From NCBI RefSeq assembly GCF_009901955.1, contig NZ_WUTS01000001.1, forward strand, positions 2,225,430 through 2,289,429: 64,000 bases of DNA. Reading direction: 5' to 3'. A program made the translations under genes and the position numbers. Below are positions 19,418 to 28,426 of this stretch, one piece after another. This DNA is from Halomonas icarae. GTDB taxonomy: Bacteria; Pseudomonadota; Gammaproteobacteria; Pseudomonadales; Halomonadaceae. The first letter of the stretch is position 1, and each line of letters begins with the position of its first letter. The notes beneath the pieces were generated by a model that was not told where the DNA came from, made no database searches, and worked only from the letters and a program-made list of their open reading frames with translations.

Positions 19418-21670
19418 TCAGGCATCCGCCGGAGCATAGACGTCCTGCGGGCGCATGCCGGCCTTGATGGCGCGAGCGGCATGTAGCTTCCTGTAGCTCT
19501 CGATCAAGCGTTGATGCTTCTCCAGCCCTTCGAGCGCCATGCTGGTTGGGGTGAGGCCATGGAAGCGCACACTACCGTTCACCGAGCCGATCACCGCCTC
19601 GATGGTCTCTTCGCCGAACATCCGCCCCAGGTTATAGCGGAAGTCGTTCACCTCGAGCTCGTCATCCAGCATGACCTCAAGCACCGCCTGCACCGCCTGA
19701 TAGAAGAGATTGCGCTCCACGGTGTTGTCGTTGTACTGCAGGAACATCTCGACTCGCTCCAGCGCCTCCTCATGCTGACCCAACGCCAGATTGATCAGCA
19801 ACTTGAGCTCGAGGATGGTGAGCTGGCCCCAGATGGTGTTCTCGTCGAACTCGATGCCGATCAGCGAAATGATCGTCATATGCTCGTCGAGCTGGCTCTC
19901 CTCCAGGCGCTCGAGCAGATCGGCGAGCTCACCGTCGCTCAGGCGGTGCAGGTTGAGAATATCCTCGCGGTAGTCGAGGGCCATATTGGTGTTGTCCCAC
20001 ACCAGGTCCTCCACCGGATAGACCTCGGAGAAGCCAGGCACCAGGATGCGGCACACCGGCGCGCCGAGCTCTTCGCGCACCGCGACATAGGACTCCAGCC
20101 CCATCTCCTCGAGGATGCCGAACAGGGCCGCGCTCTCCTCCTCGTTGCTGTAGGTGCCGCCGCCGGTGAAGTCCCAGTCACAGAACTCGATCTCCGAGCG
20201 GGAGCTGAAGAAGCGCCAGGAGATCACCCCGGACGAATCGATGAAGTGCTCCACGTAGTTATTGGGCTCGGTGACCGCCATGGAGTTGAAGGTGGGCGGC
20301 AGAAAGTCGTTGAAGCCCTCGAAGCTGCGACCCTGCAGCAGCTCGGTGAAGGTCCGCTCCAGGGCCACATGAAAGCTCGGGTGGGCACCGAAGCAGGCGA
20401 ACACGCCACCGGTCTTGGGGTTCATCAGGGTCACGCAGGTCACCGGGAACTGGCCGCCCAGGGAGGCGTCCTTTACCAGCACCGGGAAGCCCTGGACCTC
20501 CAGCGCCTCGATGCCCTCGACGATCTCGGGGTAGCGCGCCAGCACCTCCTGGGGAATGTCGGGCAGCACCATCTCCTCTTCGATGATCTGCTTCTTCACC
20601 GCTCGCTCGAGAATTTCGGAGAGGCACTGCACCTGGGCCTCGGCCAGGGTATTGCCGGCGCTCATCCCGTTGCTGAGGTAGAGGTTCTCGATCAGGTTCG
20701 AGGGGAAGTAGACCGTCTCGCCGTCGGAGTGACGCACGAAGGGCAGCGCAACGATACCGCGATCCGCCCGGCCGGAATTGGTATCGATCAGGTTCGAGGC
20801 GCACAGCTCCCCTTCCGGGTCATAGATTTCTCGGCAGTAGGCATCGAGGATGCCCTCCGGCAAGGCATCGTCGGGCCCCGGCAGGAACCACTTCTCGTTG
20901 GGGTAGTGAACGAACTCGGCGTTGGCGATCTCCTCGCCGAAGAACTGATCGTTATAGAAGAAGTTGAAGTTGGTCCGCTCGATGAACTCGCCCAGCGCCG
21001 AACAGAGCGCACTCTCCTTGGTGGCACCCTTGCCATTGGTGAAGCACATCGGCGAGGCGGCGTCGCGGATATGCAAGGACCAGACGTGGGGCACGATATT
21101 GCGCCAGGAGGCGATCTCGATCTTCATGCCCAGGTCGGCCAGGATGCCGGTCATGTTGGCGATGGTCTGCTCAAGGGGCAGATCCTTGCCCTCGATCCAG
21201 GTGCCGCCGCCCTCTTCATCGCCCAGCGCCTTGCTCTTTTCACCGCCCATCAGCAGGGCCTGGGCGTCCTCGTCGATGTTCTCCACCGCCTCGACCTGGA
21301 ACTCGGGGCCGGTCTGCACCACCTTCTTCACCGTGCAGCGATCGATGGAGCGCAGAATACCCTGGCGATCCTTGTCGGAGATGTCCTCGGGCAGCTCGAC
21401 CTGAATCCGGAAGATCTGCTTGTAGCGGTTCTCGGGGTCGACGATGTTGTTCTGCGACAACCGAATATTCTCGGTGGGAATATCCCGGGCGTTGCAGTAG
21501 ACCTTGACGAAGTAGGCCGCACACATCGCCGAGGAGGCCAGGAAGTAGTCGAAGGGCCCCGGCGCCGAGCCGTCACCCTTGTAGCGGATGGGCTGGTCGG
21601 AGATGACCGTGAAGTCGTCGAACTTGGCCTCCAGGCGGAGGTTGTCGAGATAGTTGACCTTGATTTCCAT
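19418..21670 (-). CDS. ycaO: Bifunctional OsmC-YcaO fusion protein
   Basis: A 750-residue protein. Residues 1-140 form an OsmC-like domain (MEIKVNYLDNLRLEAKFDDF start; a cysteine in SSAMCAAYFVKVYC where OsmC peroxidases keep a reactive Cys). From about residue 165 it follows E. coli YcaO closely: LPLEQTIANMTGILADLGMK, VPHVWSLHIRDA, CFTNGKGATKESALCSALGEFIER (the ATP/substrate-binding ESxxCSAxGExxER helix). The C-terminal 150 residues are helical, as in the E. coli protein, where YcaO assists RimO in methylthiolation of ribosomal protein S12. The start at 21670 is chosen because it begins the OsmC domain; the open frame runs further upstream. YcaO enzymes activate amide carbonyls with ATP. No precursor peptide gene or dehydrogenase is adjacent, so a RiPP pathway is not indicated. 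Confidence 0.88.
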   Translation of the reverse strand: MEIKVNYLDNLRLEAKFDDFTVISDQPIRYKGDGSAPGPFDYFLASSAMCAAYFVKVYCNARDIPTENIRLSQNNIVDPENRYKQIFRIQVELPEDISDKDRQGILRSIDRCTVKKVVQTGPEFQVEAVENIDEDAQALLMGGEKSKALGDEEGGGTWIEGKDLPLEQTIANMTGILADLGMKIEIASWRNIVPHVWSLHIRDAASPMCFTNGKGATKESALCSALGEFIERTNFNFFYNDQFFGEEIANAEFVHYPNEKWFLPGPDDALPEGILDAYCREIYDPEGELCASNLIDTNSGRADRGIVALPFVRHSDGETVYFPSNLIENLYLSNGMSAGNTLAEAQVQCLSEILERAVKKQIIEEEMVLPDIPQEVLARYPEIVEGIEALEVQGFPVLVKDASLGGQFPVTCVTLMNPKTGGVFACFGAHPSFHVALERTFTELLQGRSFEGFNDFLPPTFNSMAVTEPNNYVEHFIDSSGVISWRFFSSRSEIEFCDWDFTGGGTYSNEEESAALFGILEEMGLESYVAVREELGAPVCRILVPGFSEVYPVEDLVWDNTNMALDYREDILNLHRLSDGELADLLERLEESQLDEHMTIISLIGIEFDENTIWGQLTILELKLLINLALGQHEEALERVEMFLQYNDNTVERNLFYQAVQAVLEVMLDDELEVNDFRYNLGRMFGEETIEAVIGSVNGSVRFHGLTPTSMALEGLEKHQRLIESYRKLHAARAIKAGMRPQDVYAPADA

Positions 21671-21773
21671 GAGGCACCGACAGAGCGTTGAGCGTGAACG
21701 AGCGTAACCGCGCATTATCCCAGCTCTGGCGCCAGGCGTCATGCCGAATCCAAGGGGTGCAAGACCATTGCCG

Positions 21774-22070
21774 TCAGCAGCGGCCTTCGTAAACACTGAT
21801 CAGGTCCTCGATATTCATGTCTATCATCTCCTCATCCGGCCCCTCCAAGCGCACTTCCTGAAGGATCTCGATAAATGGTGCGACGCTTTCACAGGGCTGC
21901 TCGTGGTACAGCTCCAGAAACGTACGGTAAAAGGTGATGTTGGCGATAGCGGCCAGGCGGCCCCCCCTGTTGGGTATGGGCTCGGCGACCCGAAAAGAGG
22001 CCGTCAAGGCATCACGCGCCTTTTAGAGATCGAAGGCATCACCATTGGCTCCGTACGCCCGTCTCATTTT
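21774..22070 (-). pseudogene. Probable broken hypothetical gene
   Basis: A minus-strand frame ends at 21774 with a protein-like stretch (ANITFYRTFLELYHEQ, then APFIEILQEV and MNIEDLISVYEGRC), about 80 residues. It has no ATG; only a TTG at 22007 without a ribosome binding site. Upstream of the stop codon at 22023-22025 the same frame reads on as KMRRAYGANGDAFDL, while a neighbouring frame reads LNLIETLLEHPEGAFGRAEK. This looks like a gene disrupted by a nonsense change and at least one frameshift. I do not recognise the family. Confidence 0.35.
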
Positions 22071-22250
22071 CAGCAACTTTTTCGGCGCGACCGAAAGCGC
22101 CCTCGGGATGCTCGAGCAGCGTTTCGATGAGGTTAAGCGTATCGCGGTGCCCGCTCCCCTACGCTCTGGCGCCATTCAGATCACCGCGGCTCGTGCCGGA
22201 GCGCCTCTTGTCCACGCCAGGAACGCCCGCGAATAAGACGCCCTTTAGGA

Positions 22251-22703
22251 TCAGGCTTCCTCGGGGCCATGCACCGTGACGCCATGCTGATCCAGCACCT
22301 CGAGCAGTGTGGGCAGATCCGGTGAGCCAGGGGGCACCCGCGCATTCACGGCGCGGAACATCTCCACAGCCTGGCCTTGTTCGGTAATCTCGAGCATCTC
22401 ACCGCCGCCCTCGGCGAAGTGGAAAGCATGTACCGCGCCGGCGGGCACGTGAACCAGAGTTCCTGTTTCACAGAGCGCTGACTGGTCGCCGGCCGAGAAG
22501 TGAACGGCTCCCTTGAGCACATAGAAACTTTCGTCCCAGGGGTGACTGTGCGGTGGCGGACCCACGCCTTCATCACCCCGCTGCAGGGTGATTTCCCGGC
22601 CATTGGCCTGGTCCTTGGATATCAACACGGTGACGTCTACACCGACGACCGACAGGGACGATGCGTGGTCGCTCGGGTTAAAAATTGTCGCATGGGGATT
22701 CAT
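22251..22703 (-). CDS. Cupin domain protein
   Basis: A 150-residue single-domain cupin. The first cupin motif is GPPPHSHPWDESFYVLKGAVHFSAGD (two His and a Glu that would bind a metal) and the second is GTLVHVPAGAVHAFHFAEGG, with the third His in AVHAF. The start at 22703 has AGCGAGG nine bases ahead; the open frame extends 40 codons upstream with no ribosome binding site. Such small cupins include dioxygenases, isomerases and sugar-binding proteins; nothing here settles which. It stands alone among decayed sequence. Confidence 0.85.
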   Translation of the reverse strand: MNPHATIFNPSDHASSLSVVGVDVTVLISKDQANGREITLQRGDEGVGPPPHSHPWDESFYVLKGAVHFSAGDQSALCETGTLVHVPAGAVHAFHFAEGGGEMLEITEQGQAVEMFRAVNARVPPGSPDLPTLLEVLDQHGVTVHGPEEA

Positions 22704-22926
22704 GGTTCTTGCCTCGCTATGGTCCTGTCGGGCCAGAGCACCGGCAGGGGTGTCTCCGGTACCCGTACCAGCGGCAAGACCAAAGGGGTACGACAGGTTG
22801 TGACAGGTCTCCACGCATGGCACCGGAGGGAAAGGCGGGCCTTATCGGGAAAGCGCCTGTGGCACTAGCCGCAGAGGGCGGCAATAGGAAGGAGCAGGTG
22901 CCGGCTCGTGTGCTCGCTCTTGAAGT

Positions 22927-23207
22927 CTAGGCTCGTGCCGCAATGCCTGCCAGGAAATCGATGACACAGCCCTGAGCGTATTCAGCTGTAAGCAACGATC
23001 TGTCCAATTCCTCTTTCGTGTACCCGGTCATTTCGCACCTGCGCGGATTTAGATAGACCAGACGCCTGCCCTGTAGGACCACAATACCTTCCTGTGCCGT
23101 TTCCATCAGATCTCATTGAGGTCGGCGCTATAGAGTACCAGCCGGGTGCAGTCCGTGCAGACCCTTGTTCGCTCATTGGTAAATAAGCCGATAGCAGGAG
23201 TCAGCAT
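22927..23207 (-). pseudogene. Frameshifted fragment of a PAS-domain protein
   Basis: Too short for a normal gene call. From an ATG at 23207 (AGGAAT ahead) the frame reads 33 codons ending LVLYSADLNEI and a stop at 23106-23108. The overlapping ATG at 23106 opens a 59-codon frame with METAQEGIVVLQGRRLVYLN and MTGYTKEELDRS, which is the start of a PAS domain (EGIxxLxxxRLxYxNPxxxxxTGYTxEEL). Adding one base between the two frames joins them into a continuous PAS segment (LNEI-L-METAQEGIV). The PAS core then ends early in IAARA at a stop at 22927-22929. I take this as the remnant of a sensor protein such as a diguanylate cyclase. The TGATG junction could instead be translational coupling, but the truncated PAS domain argues against function. 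Confidence 0.55.
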
Positions 23208-23265
23208 ATTCCTGCATATGCCATCAATCACCTTCTGCCTTCATGGGCTGATCGAGATCATGAAG

Positions 23266-26200
23266 TTACGCCACCGGCGCAAACAGTAGCGCCAGATCCT
23301 CCTCGTCGAACAGCGGGCCATCGCTTCTGTGCTCGGCACCACCCTCGAGGATGGAGGCGGCCAGATCCGCCTTGCGCGCCTGCAGATCGAGGATGCGCTC
23401 CTCCACGGTGCCGGCGCACACCAGCTTGTAGACGAATACCGGATTCTGCTGCCCCATGCGGTGGGCACGGCCGGTGGCCTGGGCCTCTACCGCGGGGTTC
23501 CACCAGGGGTCGTAGTGAATCACCGTGTCCGCGGCGGTCAGATTGAGGCCGGTACCGCCGGCCTTGAGGCTGATCAGAAACACCGGGATCTCGCCCTGCT
23601 GGAAGAGCGCCACCCGCTGGGTTCGGGTCTTGCCCGGCGTCTCGCCGGTGAGAGTGGTAAAGGGAATGTGGTCGTGTTCCAGGGCCTCGCCGATCAGCGC
23701 CAGCATCTCGGTGAACTGGGAGAAGATCAGGATTCGCCTGCCCTCCTCCACCAACGGCGCCACCAGCTCGCGCAGCTGTTCCAGCTTGGCCGAGCGCTTC
23801 GTCTTGCGCGCACTCTGCAGCTTGACCAACCGTGGATCACAGCACACCTGGCGCAGCTTGAGCAGCGCATCGAGCATGACGATGCCGGAGCCCGCCAGGC
23901 CACGCTCGGCCACCGCCTGCTGCACCCGCTGGTGCTGGGCCAGACGCAAGCTCTCGTAGAGCTCGCGCTGGACGCCACCCAGGGTGACCTCGCGGCGAGT
24001 CTCGGTCTTCTCGGGCAGCTCGGCCAGCACCTGCTGCTTGGTTCGGCGCAGCATCAGCGGTGCGATGCGCCGGGAGAGGCGCTGGCGCAGTGCGACATCA
24101 CCCTCCTTCTCGATCGGCGTGCGGAAGCGCTGGCCGAACCATTGCTGGCTGCCCAGCGCCCCGGGCGCCACTGCATCGAGCTGGGCCCATAGCTCACCCA
24201 AATGGTTCTCCAGGGGGGTGCCGGTCATGGCGATGGCGCGCTCGACGTCGAGTTGGCGCACCGCACGGGCGGTCTGGCTCGCGGCATTCTTGATCGCTTG
24301 AGCCTCGTCGAGCACCAGCAATCCGAGTCGATAGTCGCGCAGACGCTCCAGATCACGGATCAGCAGCGCATAGGTGGTGATCACCAGGTCGGCATCCGCC
24401 AGCCCCGCGTCGAACTGCCGCTCACGCTGGGCCTTGCCGCCCTGCAGGGCCACCACCTTGAGCTCGGGGGCAAAACGTGCCGCCTCGGCGCACCAGTTAC
24501 CCACCAGGCTGGTCGGCGCGACCACCAGGCTAGGACCTGCCAACGCACCGCGGGCGCGCTCATCGAGCAGGTGTGCCAGCACCTGTATCGTCTTGCCCAG
24601 CCCCATGTCGTCGGCCAGGATGCCACCGGTACCGAGCTCCGAGAGAAAGCGCATCCAGGCGATGCCACGGCCCTGGTAGTCGCGCAGTTCGCCGGCGAAG
24701 CCAGGGGGCGCCGGCAGACTGGTGGGTAACGCACGCAGGCGTCGTGCCAGGTCGGTGACATCCTCGCGCCCCGCCCAGCGCTCATGCTCGGCCAACGGCG
24801 CGACCCTCTCGGCGGCGGTCAGTGGCAGGCGCAACGCTGCCTCCGGATCGCTCTCGTCGCCCAGCCAGTCGAGGATGGGCGCCATCAGCGAACGCAGCCG
24901 AGCAAGGGGCATCACCAGGCGGCGGTTCTCCGGCAGGATCAGCGTCCAGGTGGCGTCGTCAGCTTCGTCTTCGGCGGGCTCCAGCGGAAACTCTGGATCC
25001 TTGAACAGACGGCGCAGAATCGGCAGCAGGTTGAGGCGCTCGCCCTCCACCTCGATATCCAGCGCCAGATCGAACCAGCCGTTGCCCGCCGGCTCCAGCT
25101 CACCGTACCAGTCGTCCGGCTCGACGTAGGTCGGCTCCTCGGGGAAGTCGTCGTCGAACGTTACCAGGCAACCGGCCTGGCGTAGCCTGGCGATCATCTC
25201 CCACCACTCGTCGGGGCCGGCCAGGTGTGTAGACCATTCGGCGGCAGTGGCCGGCGGCGTACCCTCCAGAGGCAGCAGCAGCGTCCACTCGGGCAGCTCC
25301 AGGTAAGTGGGCACCGCCTCGATCTGCTGCAGGCGCTCCAGGGTCACCATGCCGGGGGGAAGCGACCTCACCAGTGCCAACTCCGCCTGGGAGTCGCGCA
25401 TCACGGTCAGTCGCTGCCCATCGCGAAAGGCCTGAATGCTCTCGCCCGGCTCCGGCGGCACCTCGACGCCATCGTAGTCGAAGCTCACCACGGCGGCCCC
25501 CACCTCGACCCAGCGGGGAACCATGGCGCCATCACGATAGCCCAGCTGCCCGGATCCAATCTGCATGGTGACCTTTAAACGCGGGGCGACGCCTTCCAGG
25601 GTGTATTCCTCGATTTTCTGAGGTGCCGGAAGCCGTTCCGCCAGGCCAGGCGCTGCGTGCAAGCGCTCGTTGAGCCAGCCACTCATCTCCGGGGGCAGCG
25701 GGGGCGCGTGGCGCAGACGCATCAGCAGCCCGGGGTCGCCCTCCAGACGCCCGAAACGCCCGCGACGCTCATCGAGATAGCAGAGCTCGGCACCGGCGCG
25801 CACGATGACAGCGGCATCGGAGATGACCTCGGCGGGTTCGGTATCGGCACGCAGACGCTGGTTGCCGTCGGCATCGGGCTCCCAGGCCAGGGTCAGGCGA
25901 GCGGCCGGGCCGGTATCGAGCATGGCGCCGGTCTGCTTGGGATAGAACAGCAGCGGCGGTGCGGCGCTCTCCAGCAGTGACCATAGCGCCCGTGCCTGAA
26001 AGGCGTGGGTGACCGAACTCCAGGCATACTCCTGTCCCGAGCCCGAAAGCTGGCGGCGCTGCTCGCCGAGCATCAGTAGCTCCAGGGCTTCCTCCTGATC
26101 GGAGGCAAGGCCTTGAGGTGGCCTGGGCGTCAGGCCCCCACCGCGCCGCACATTGATGGGTCGTGGCGTCACCCAGCCGTTGCCGCGGGCGCGTCGTTTG

Positions 26201-26739
26201 GTGGGCCGCACCCAGACCGGTGATACCTGAAGCGCCGGCGAGCGAGGGTTTGGGTCAACATCCAGGAACAGCGCCAGGCGATGATCCTCCTCGAGCTCCT
26301 CGACGTATCGCCTGCCGCCAAGTGGCGACTGGAGCTCGGCTAGCCACGCCTCCCAGCGCTGCTCCAGCATGCCGGCATCATCCTCCGACGGTATGCCCTC
26401 GGCCTCTCTGGCATCGATAAAGCACTGGATCACCGCTACCGCGTGCTTGCATTGGCGCCCCACCGGGCAGCTGCAGTCGCTGATCACCCCCATCTCGGGG
26501 TTGTCGGGATCCACGGCCAGGCTGGTGAGATAGCGGCTACGCCCGCTGCCATCTACCTGAGCTCGCAGCACCAGCATCGCTCCCTCATGCTCAATACGTG
26601 GGCGATTGCGCACCTTGCCCTGCTGTGCATAGGCTTGTCCGCGAGAAAACGACTGCGGATCGAAACTTAGCTGCCAATGGATATCCTTCAGGGCGCGGTA
26701 GAGCGTCAACTCAGGAACGGCAGGTCGGGCATCCGGCAC
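23266..26739 (-). CDS. SWIM zinc-finger SNF2-family helicase
   Basis: An 1157-residue DNA-dependent ATPase. The N-terminus has a SWIM zinc finger (Cys89-x-Cys91-x5-Cys97-x-His99). A long middle region (about 120-690) is family-specific. The SNF2 ATPase core follows: motif I GGILADDMGLGKTIQ, motif II DEAQ within LLVLDEAQAIKN, MTGTPLENHLGELW, and the C-terminal helicase lobe with FLISLKAGGTGLNL and DPWWNPAVEAQATGRAHRMGQ. The protein starts at a GTG (26739) preceded by GAGGAA at good distance. Bacterial proteins of this class are thought to remodel DNA or nucleoprotein complexes during transcription or repair; the exact job is unknown. Single gene. Confidence 0.92.
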   Translation of the reverse strand: MPDARPAVPELTLYRALKDIHWQLSFDPQSFSRGQAYAQQGKVRNRPRIEHEGAMLVLRAQVDGSGRSRYLTSLAVDPDNPEMGVISDCSCPVGRQCKHAVAVIQCFIDAREAEGIPSEDDAGMLEQRWEAWLAELQSPLGGRRYVEELEEDHRLALFLDVDPNPRSPALQVSPVWVRPTKRRARGNGWVTPRPINVRRGGGLTPRPPQGLASDQEEALELLMLGEQRRQLSGSGQEYAWSSVTHAFQARALWSLLESAAPPLLFYPKQTGAMLDTGPAARLTLAWEPDADGNQRLRADTEPAEVISDAAVIVRAGAELCYLDERRGRFGRLEGDPGLLMRLRHAPPLPPEMSGWLNERLHAAPGLAERLPAPQKIEEYTLEGVAPRLKVTMQIGSGQLGYRDGAMVPRWVEVGAAVVSFDYDGVEVPPEPGESIQAFRDGQRLTVMRDSQAELALVRSLPPGMVTLERLQQIEAVPTYLELPEWTLLLPLEGTPPATAAEWSTHLAGPDEWWEMIARLRQAGCLVTFDDDFPEEPTYVEPDDWYGELEPAGNGWFDLALDIEVEGERLNLLPILRRLFKDPEFPLEPAEDEADDATWTLILPENRRLVMPLARLRSLMAPILDWLGDESDPEAALRLPLTAAERVAPLAEHERWAGREDVTDLARRLRALPTSLPAPPGFAGELRDYQGRGIAWMRFLSELGTGGILADDMGLGKTIQVLAHLLDERARGALAGPSLVVAPTSLVGNWCAEAARFAPELKVVALQGGKAQRERQFDAGLADADLVITTYALLIRDLERLRDYRLGLLVLDEAQAIKNAASQTARAVRQLDVERAIAMTGTPLENHLGELWAQLDAVAPGALGSQQWFGQRFRTPIEKEGDVALRQRLSRRIAPLMLRRTKQQVLAELPEKTETRREVTLGGVQRELYESLRLAQHQRVQQAVAERGLAGSGIVMLDALLKLRQVCCDPRLVKLQSARKTKRSAKLEQLRELVAPLVEEGRRILIFSQFTEMLALIGEALEHDHIPFTTLTGETPGKTRTQRVALFQQGEIPVFLISLKAGGTGLNLTAADTVIHYDPWWNPAVEAQATGRAHRMGQQNPVFVYKLVCAGTVEERILDLQARKADLAASILEGGAEHRSDGPLFDEEDLALLFAPVA

Positions 26740-26751
26740 AATGATTCCTCA

Positions 26752-26793
26752 ATGAAGACTTAACGAATGAAGACTTAACGTATGAAGACAAGG
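26752..26793. repeat. 15-bp direct repeats upstream of the SNF2 helicase gene
   Basis: ATGAAGACTTAACGA at 26752-26766 is followed directly by ATGAAGACTTAACGT at 26767-26781 and a partial third unit ATGAAGACAAGG at 26782-26793. The array starts 13 bases before the GTG start of the helicase gene, inside its expected leader. It could be a regulatory array or simple slippage. Confidence 0.8.
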
Positions 26794-27084
26794 CTGCTAT
26801 TGGAACGAAACCCGATACCTGAAGCAACGATGAGACGCGAGACAGGCAGGTCATCCCCCCTCACGGCTTATGACGCCAGCATGTCGAAACCATAAGGAAT
26901 GTTAGTCAAGCAATCATATTCACCTGCAGCTAAATTGAGTAGAGTATTTGGCCTTGCTTACCGCCTGGTCGATAGCCGGTCTGGCGACCGAGGCCGTCTG
27001 AGCCGCGCCACCGTTGCCGAGCTCGGTGCCTGAACGGCCAACACAACCTTACATCTGCCCCCGAATCAGCAGTCAGGCCATGCC
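26794..27084. other. Intergenic region between the SNF2 and NRAMP genes
   Basis: About 290 bases between divergent genes, with an A+T-rich core near 26890-26950 that probably carries promoters for both. I could not fix a convincing promoter, metalloregulator box or riboswitch here by eye. Short open frames over it have no supporting features. Confidence 0.4.
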
Positions 27085-28392
27085 ATGAATCAACCCTTGT
27101 CCTCCGCGGCATCCGCTCGTTTCGTCCCTGCCAAATACCTGGCGGCCCTCGGTCCCGGCTTCCTTTTCGCCGGGGCTGCCATCGGCACCTCCCATGTGGT
27201 GCAAGCGACCCGTGCCGGAGCCGAATATGGCATCGGCCTGCTGGGGTTTATCCTGCTGGCGATCCTCATCAAGTACCCCACCTTCTTCTTCGGCCCCTTC
27301 TATGTCAGCGTCACCGGCAAGTCGCTGATCGAGGGCTATCGCCAGACGTTCGGCAAGCACGTGGTGGCGCTCTTCGCCCTGGTACAGCTGCCGATGTTGG
27401 CGATCATCATCGCCGCCATCGCCATTACCACGGCGGGCCTGGCCGGCACCCTGCTGTCACTGGACCTGAGCGCTCCGGCTATCGCCACCGTGCTGATCAC
27501 CGGCGGCTGCCTGCTCACCTATACCGGCGGCTACCGAATGCTGGACTGGGTCAACAAGGTGTTTATCGTCATTCTCACCCTGACCACCCTGTTGGCCACG
27601 CTGGCGGCGTGGCCGATGGTCGACTGGAGTCTCTATCCCGCCACCGCCGCTTCGCCGCTCTACAGCGCCGCCACGCTGGTGACCCTGGTGGCGGTGCTGG
27701 GCCTGATGCCCTCGGATATCACTCTGGCGATCCTCAACTCGCTGTGGTCGGAGGCTCGTAACAAGACCCGTGGCGAGCGCTGCGACACCGAGGCGGAGAA
27801 GCTCGATTTCGATATCGGCTATATCGGCGCCGCGATCCTTGCCGCATGCTTCGTGATCATGGGCGCCGGGGTGATGCATAGTCAGGGCATCACCCCGGCC
27901 GACGGTGCGGTGGGTTTCGCCAGCCAAGTCGTCGGCCTCTACACCTCGACCCTGGGTGAGTGGAGCGGCGTTGTGGTGGGAATCTCCGCCTTCACTGTGA
28001 TGCTGACCACGCTGCTCACCGTGCTGGACGGCTTCCCGCGCATGATGACCGCCGCCTACCATGCCATTACCCGCCCCGATGGGATCGAGGAGGAGACGCG
28101 CAGGGTCGAGGGAAGCCATGCCTACCTGGTCGCCATGCTTGGTCTGTCGCTGCTTGCCATCCTGATCCTCTTCACCCTGATGGGCAGCTTTCGCCTGTTC
28201 ATGGACTTCGTGATGGTGTCGGCCTTCCTGCTTAGCCCCATTCTGGCGGCGCTCAACCATTTCACCGCCAATGGCACCAGCGTGCCCCTTGAGCAACGCC
28301 CCTCGCGGCTTATCAATGCCTGGAGTCTGCTGGCCATCGCCACCCTGGTGCTGCTCTCGCTGGGGTATCTCTACGTGCGCTTTATCCACTGA
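27085..28392 (+). CDS. NRAMP-superfamily transporter with non-canonical metal-site motifs
   Basis: A 435-residue integral membrane protein with about eleven hydrophobic helices and the NRAMP/MntH fold layout. In classical NRAMP proteins helix 1 carries DPGN and helix 6 an A/MPH motif that bind Mn2+/Fe2+. Here helix 1 reads GAAIGTSHVVQATRAGAEYG (residues 30-49), lacking the Asp and Asn, and helix 6 reads LMPSDITLAILNS. The gene is therefore a member of a divergent NRAMP-like clade and the substrate should not be assumed to be Mn2+. It is followed after 34 bases by a flavoenzyme gene on the same strand, with which it probably forms an operon. Confidence 0.82.
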   Translation: MNQPLSSAASARFVPAKYLAALGPGFLFAGAAIGTSHVVQATRAGAEYGIGLLGFILLAILIKYPTFFFGPFYVSVTGKSLIEGYRQTFGKHVVALFALVQLPMLAIIIAAIAITTAGLAGTLLSLDLSAPAIATVLITGGCLLTYTGGYRMLDWVNKVFIVILTLTTLLATLAAWPMVDWSLYPATAASPLYSAATLVTLVAVLGLMPSDITLAILNSLWSEARNKTRGERCDTEAEKLDFDIGYIGAAILAACFVIMGAGVMHSQGITPADGAVGFASQVVGLYTSTLGEWSGVVVGISAFTVMLTTLLTVLDGFPRMMTAAYHAITRPDGIEEETRRVEGSHAYLVAMLGLSLLAILILFTLMGSFRLFMDFVMVSAFLLSPILAALNHFTANGTSVPLEQRPSRLINAWSLLAIATLVLLSLGYLYVRFIH

Positions 28393-28426
28393 CCCACTGA
28401 CCCTCTGAGACCAGGGACGACTCAGC

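Noticed and set aside
19511..21691. Open frame of 726 codons on the plus strand, antisense to the OsmC-YcaO gene
   Set aside because: Same shadow effect; no start with a ribosome binding site and no family match.
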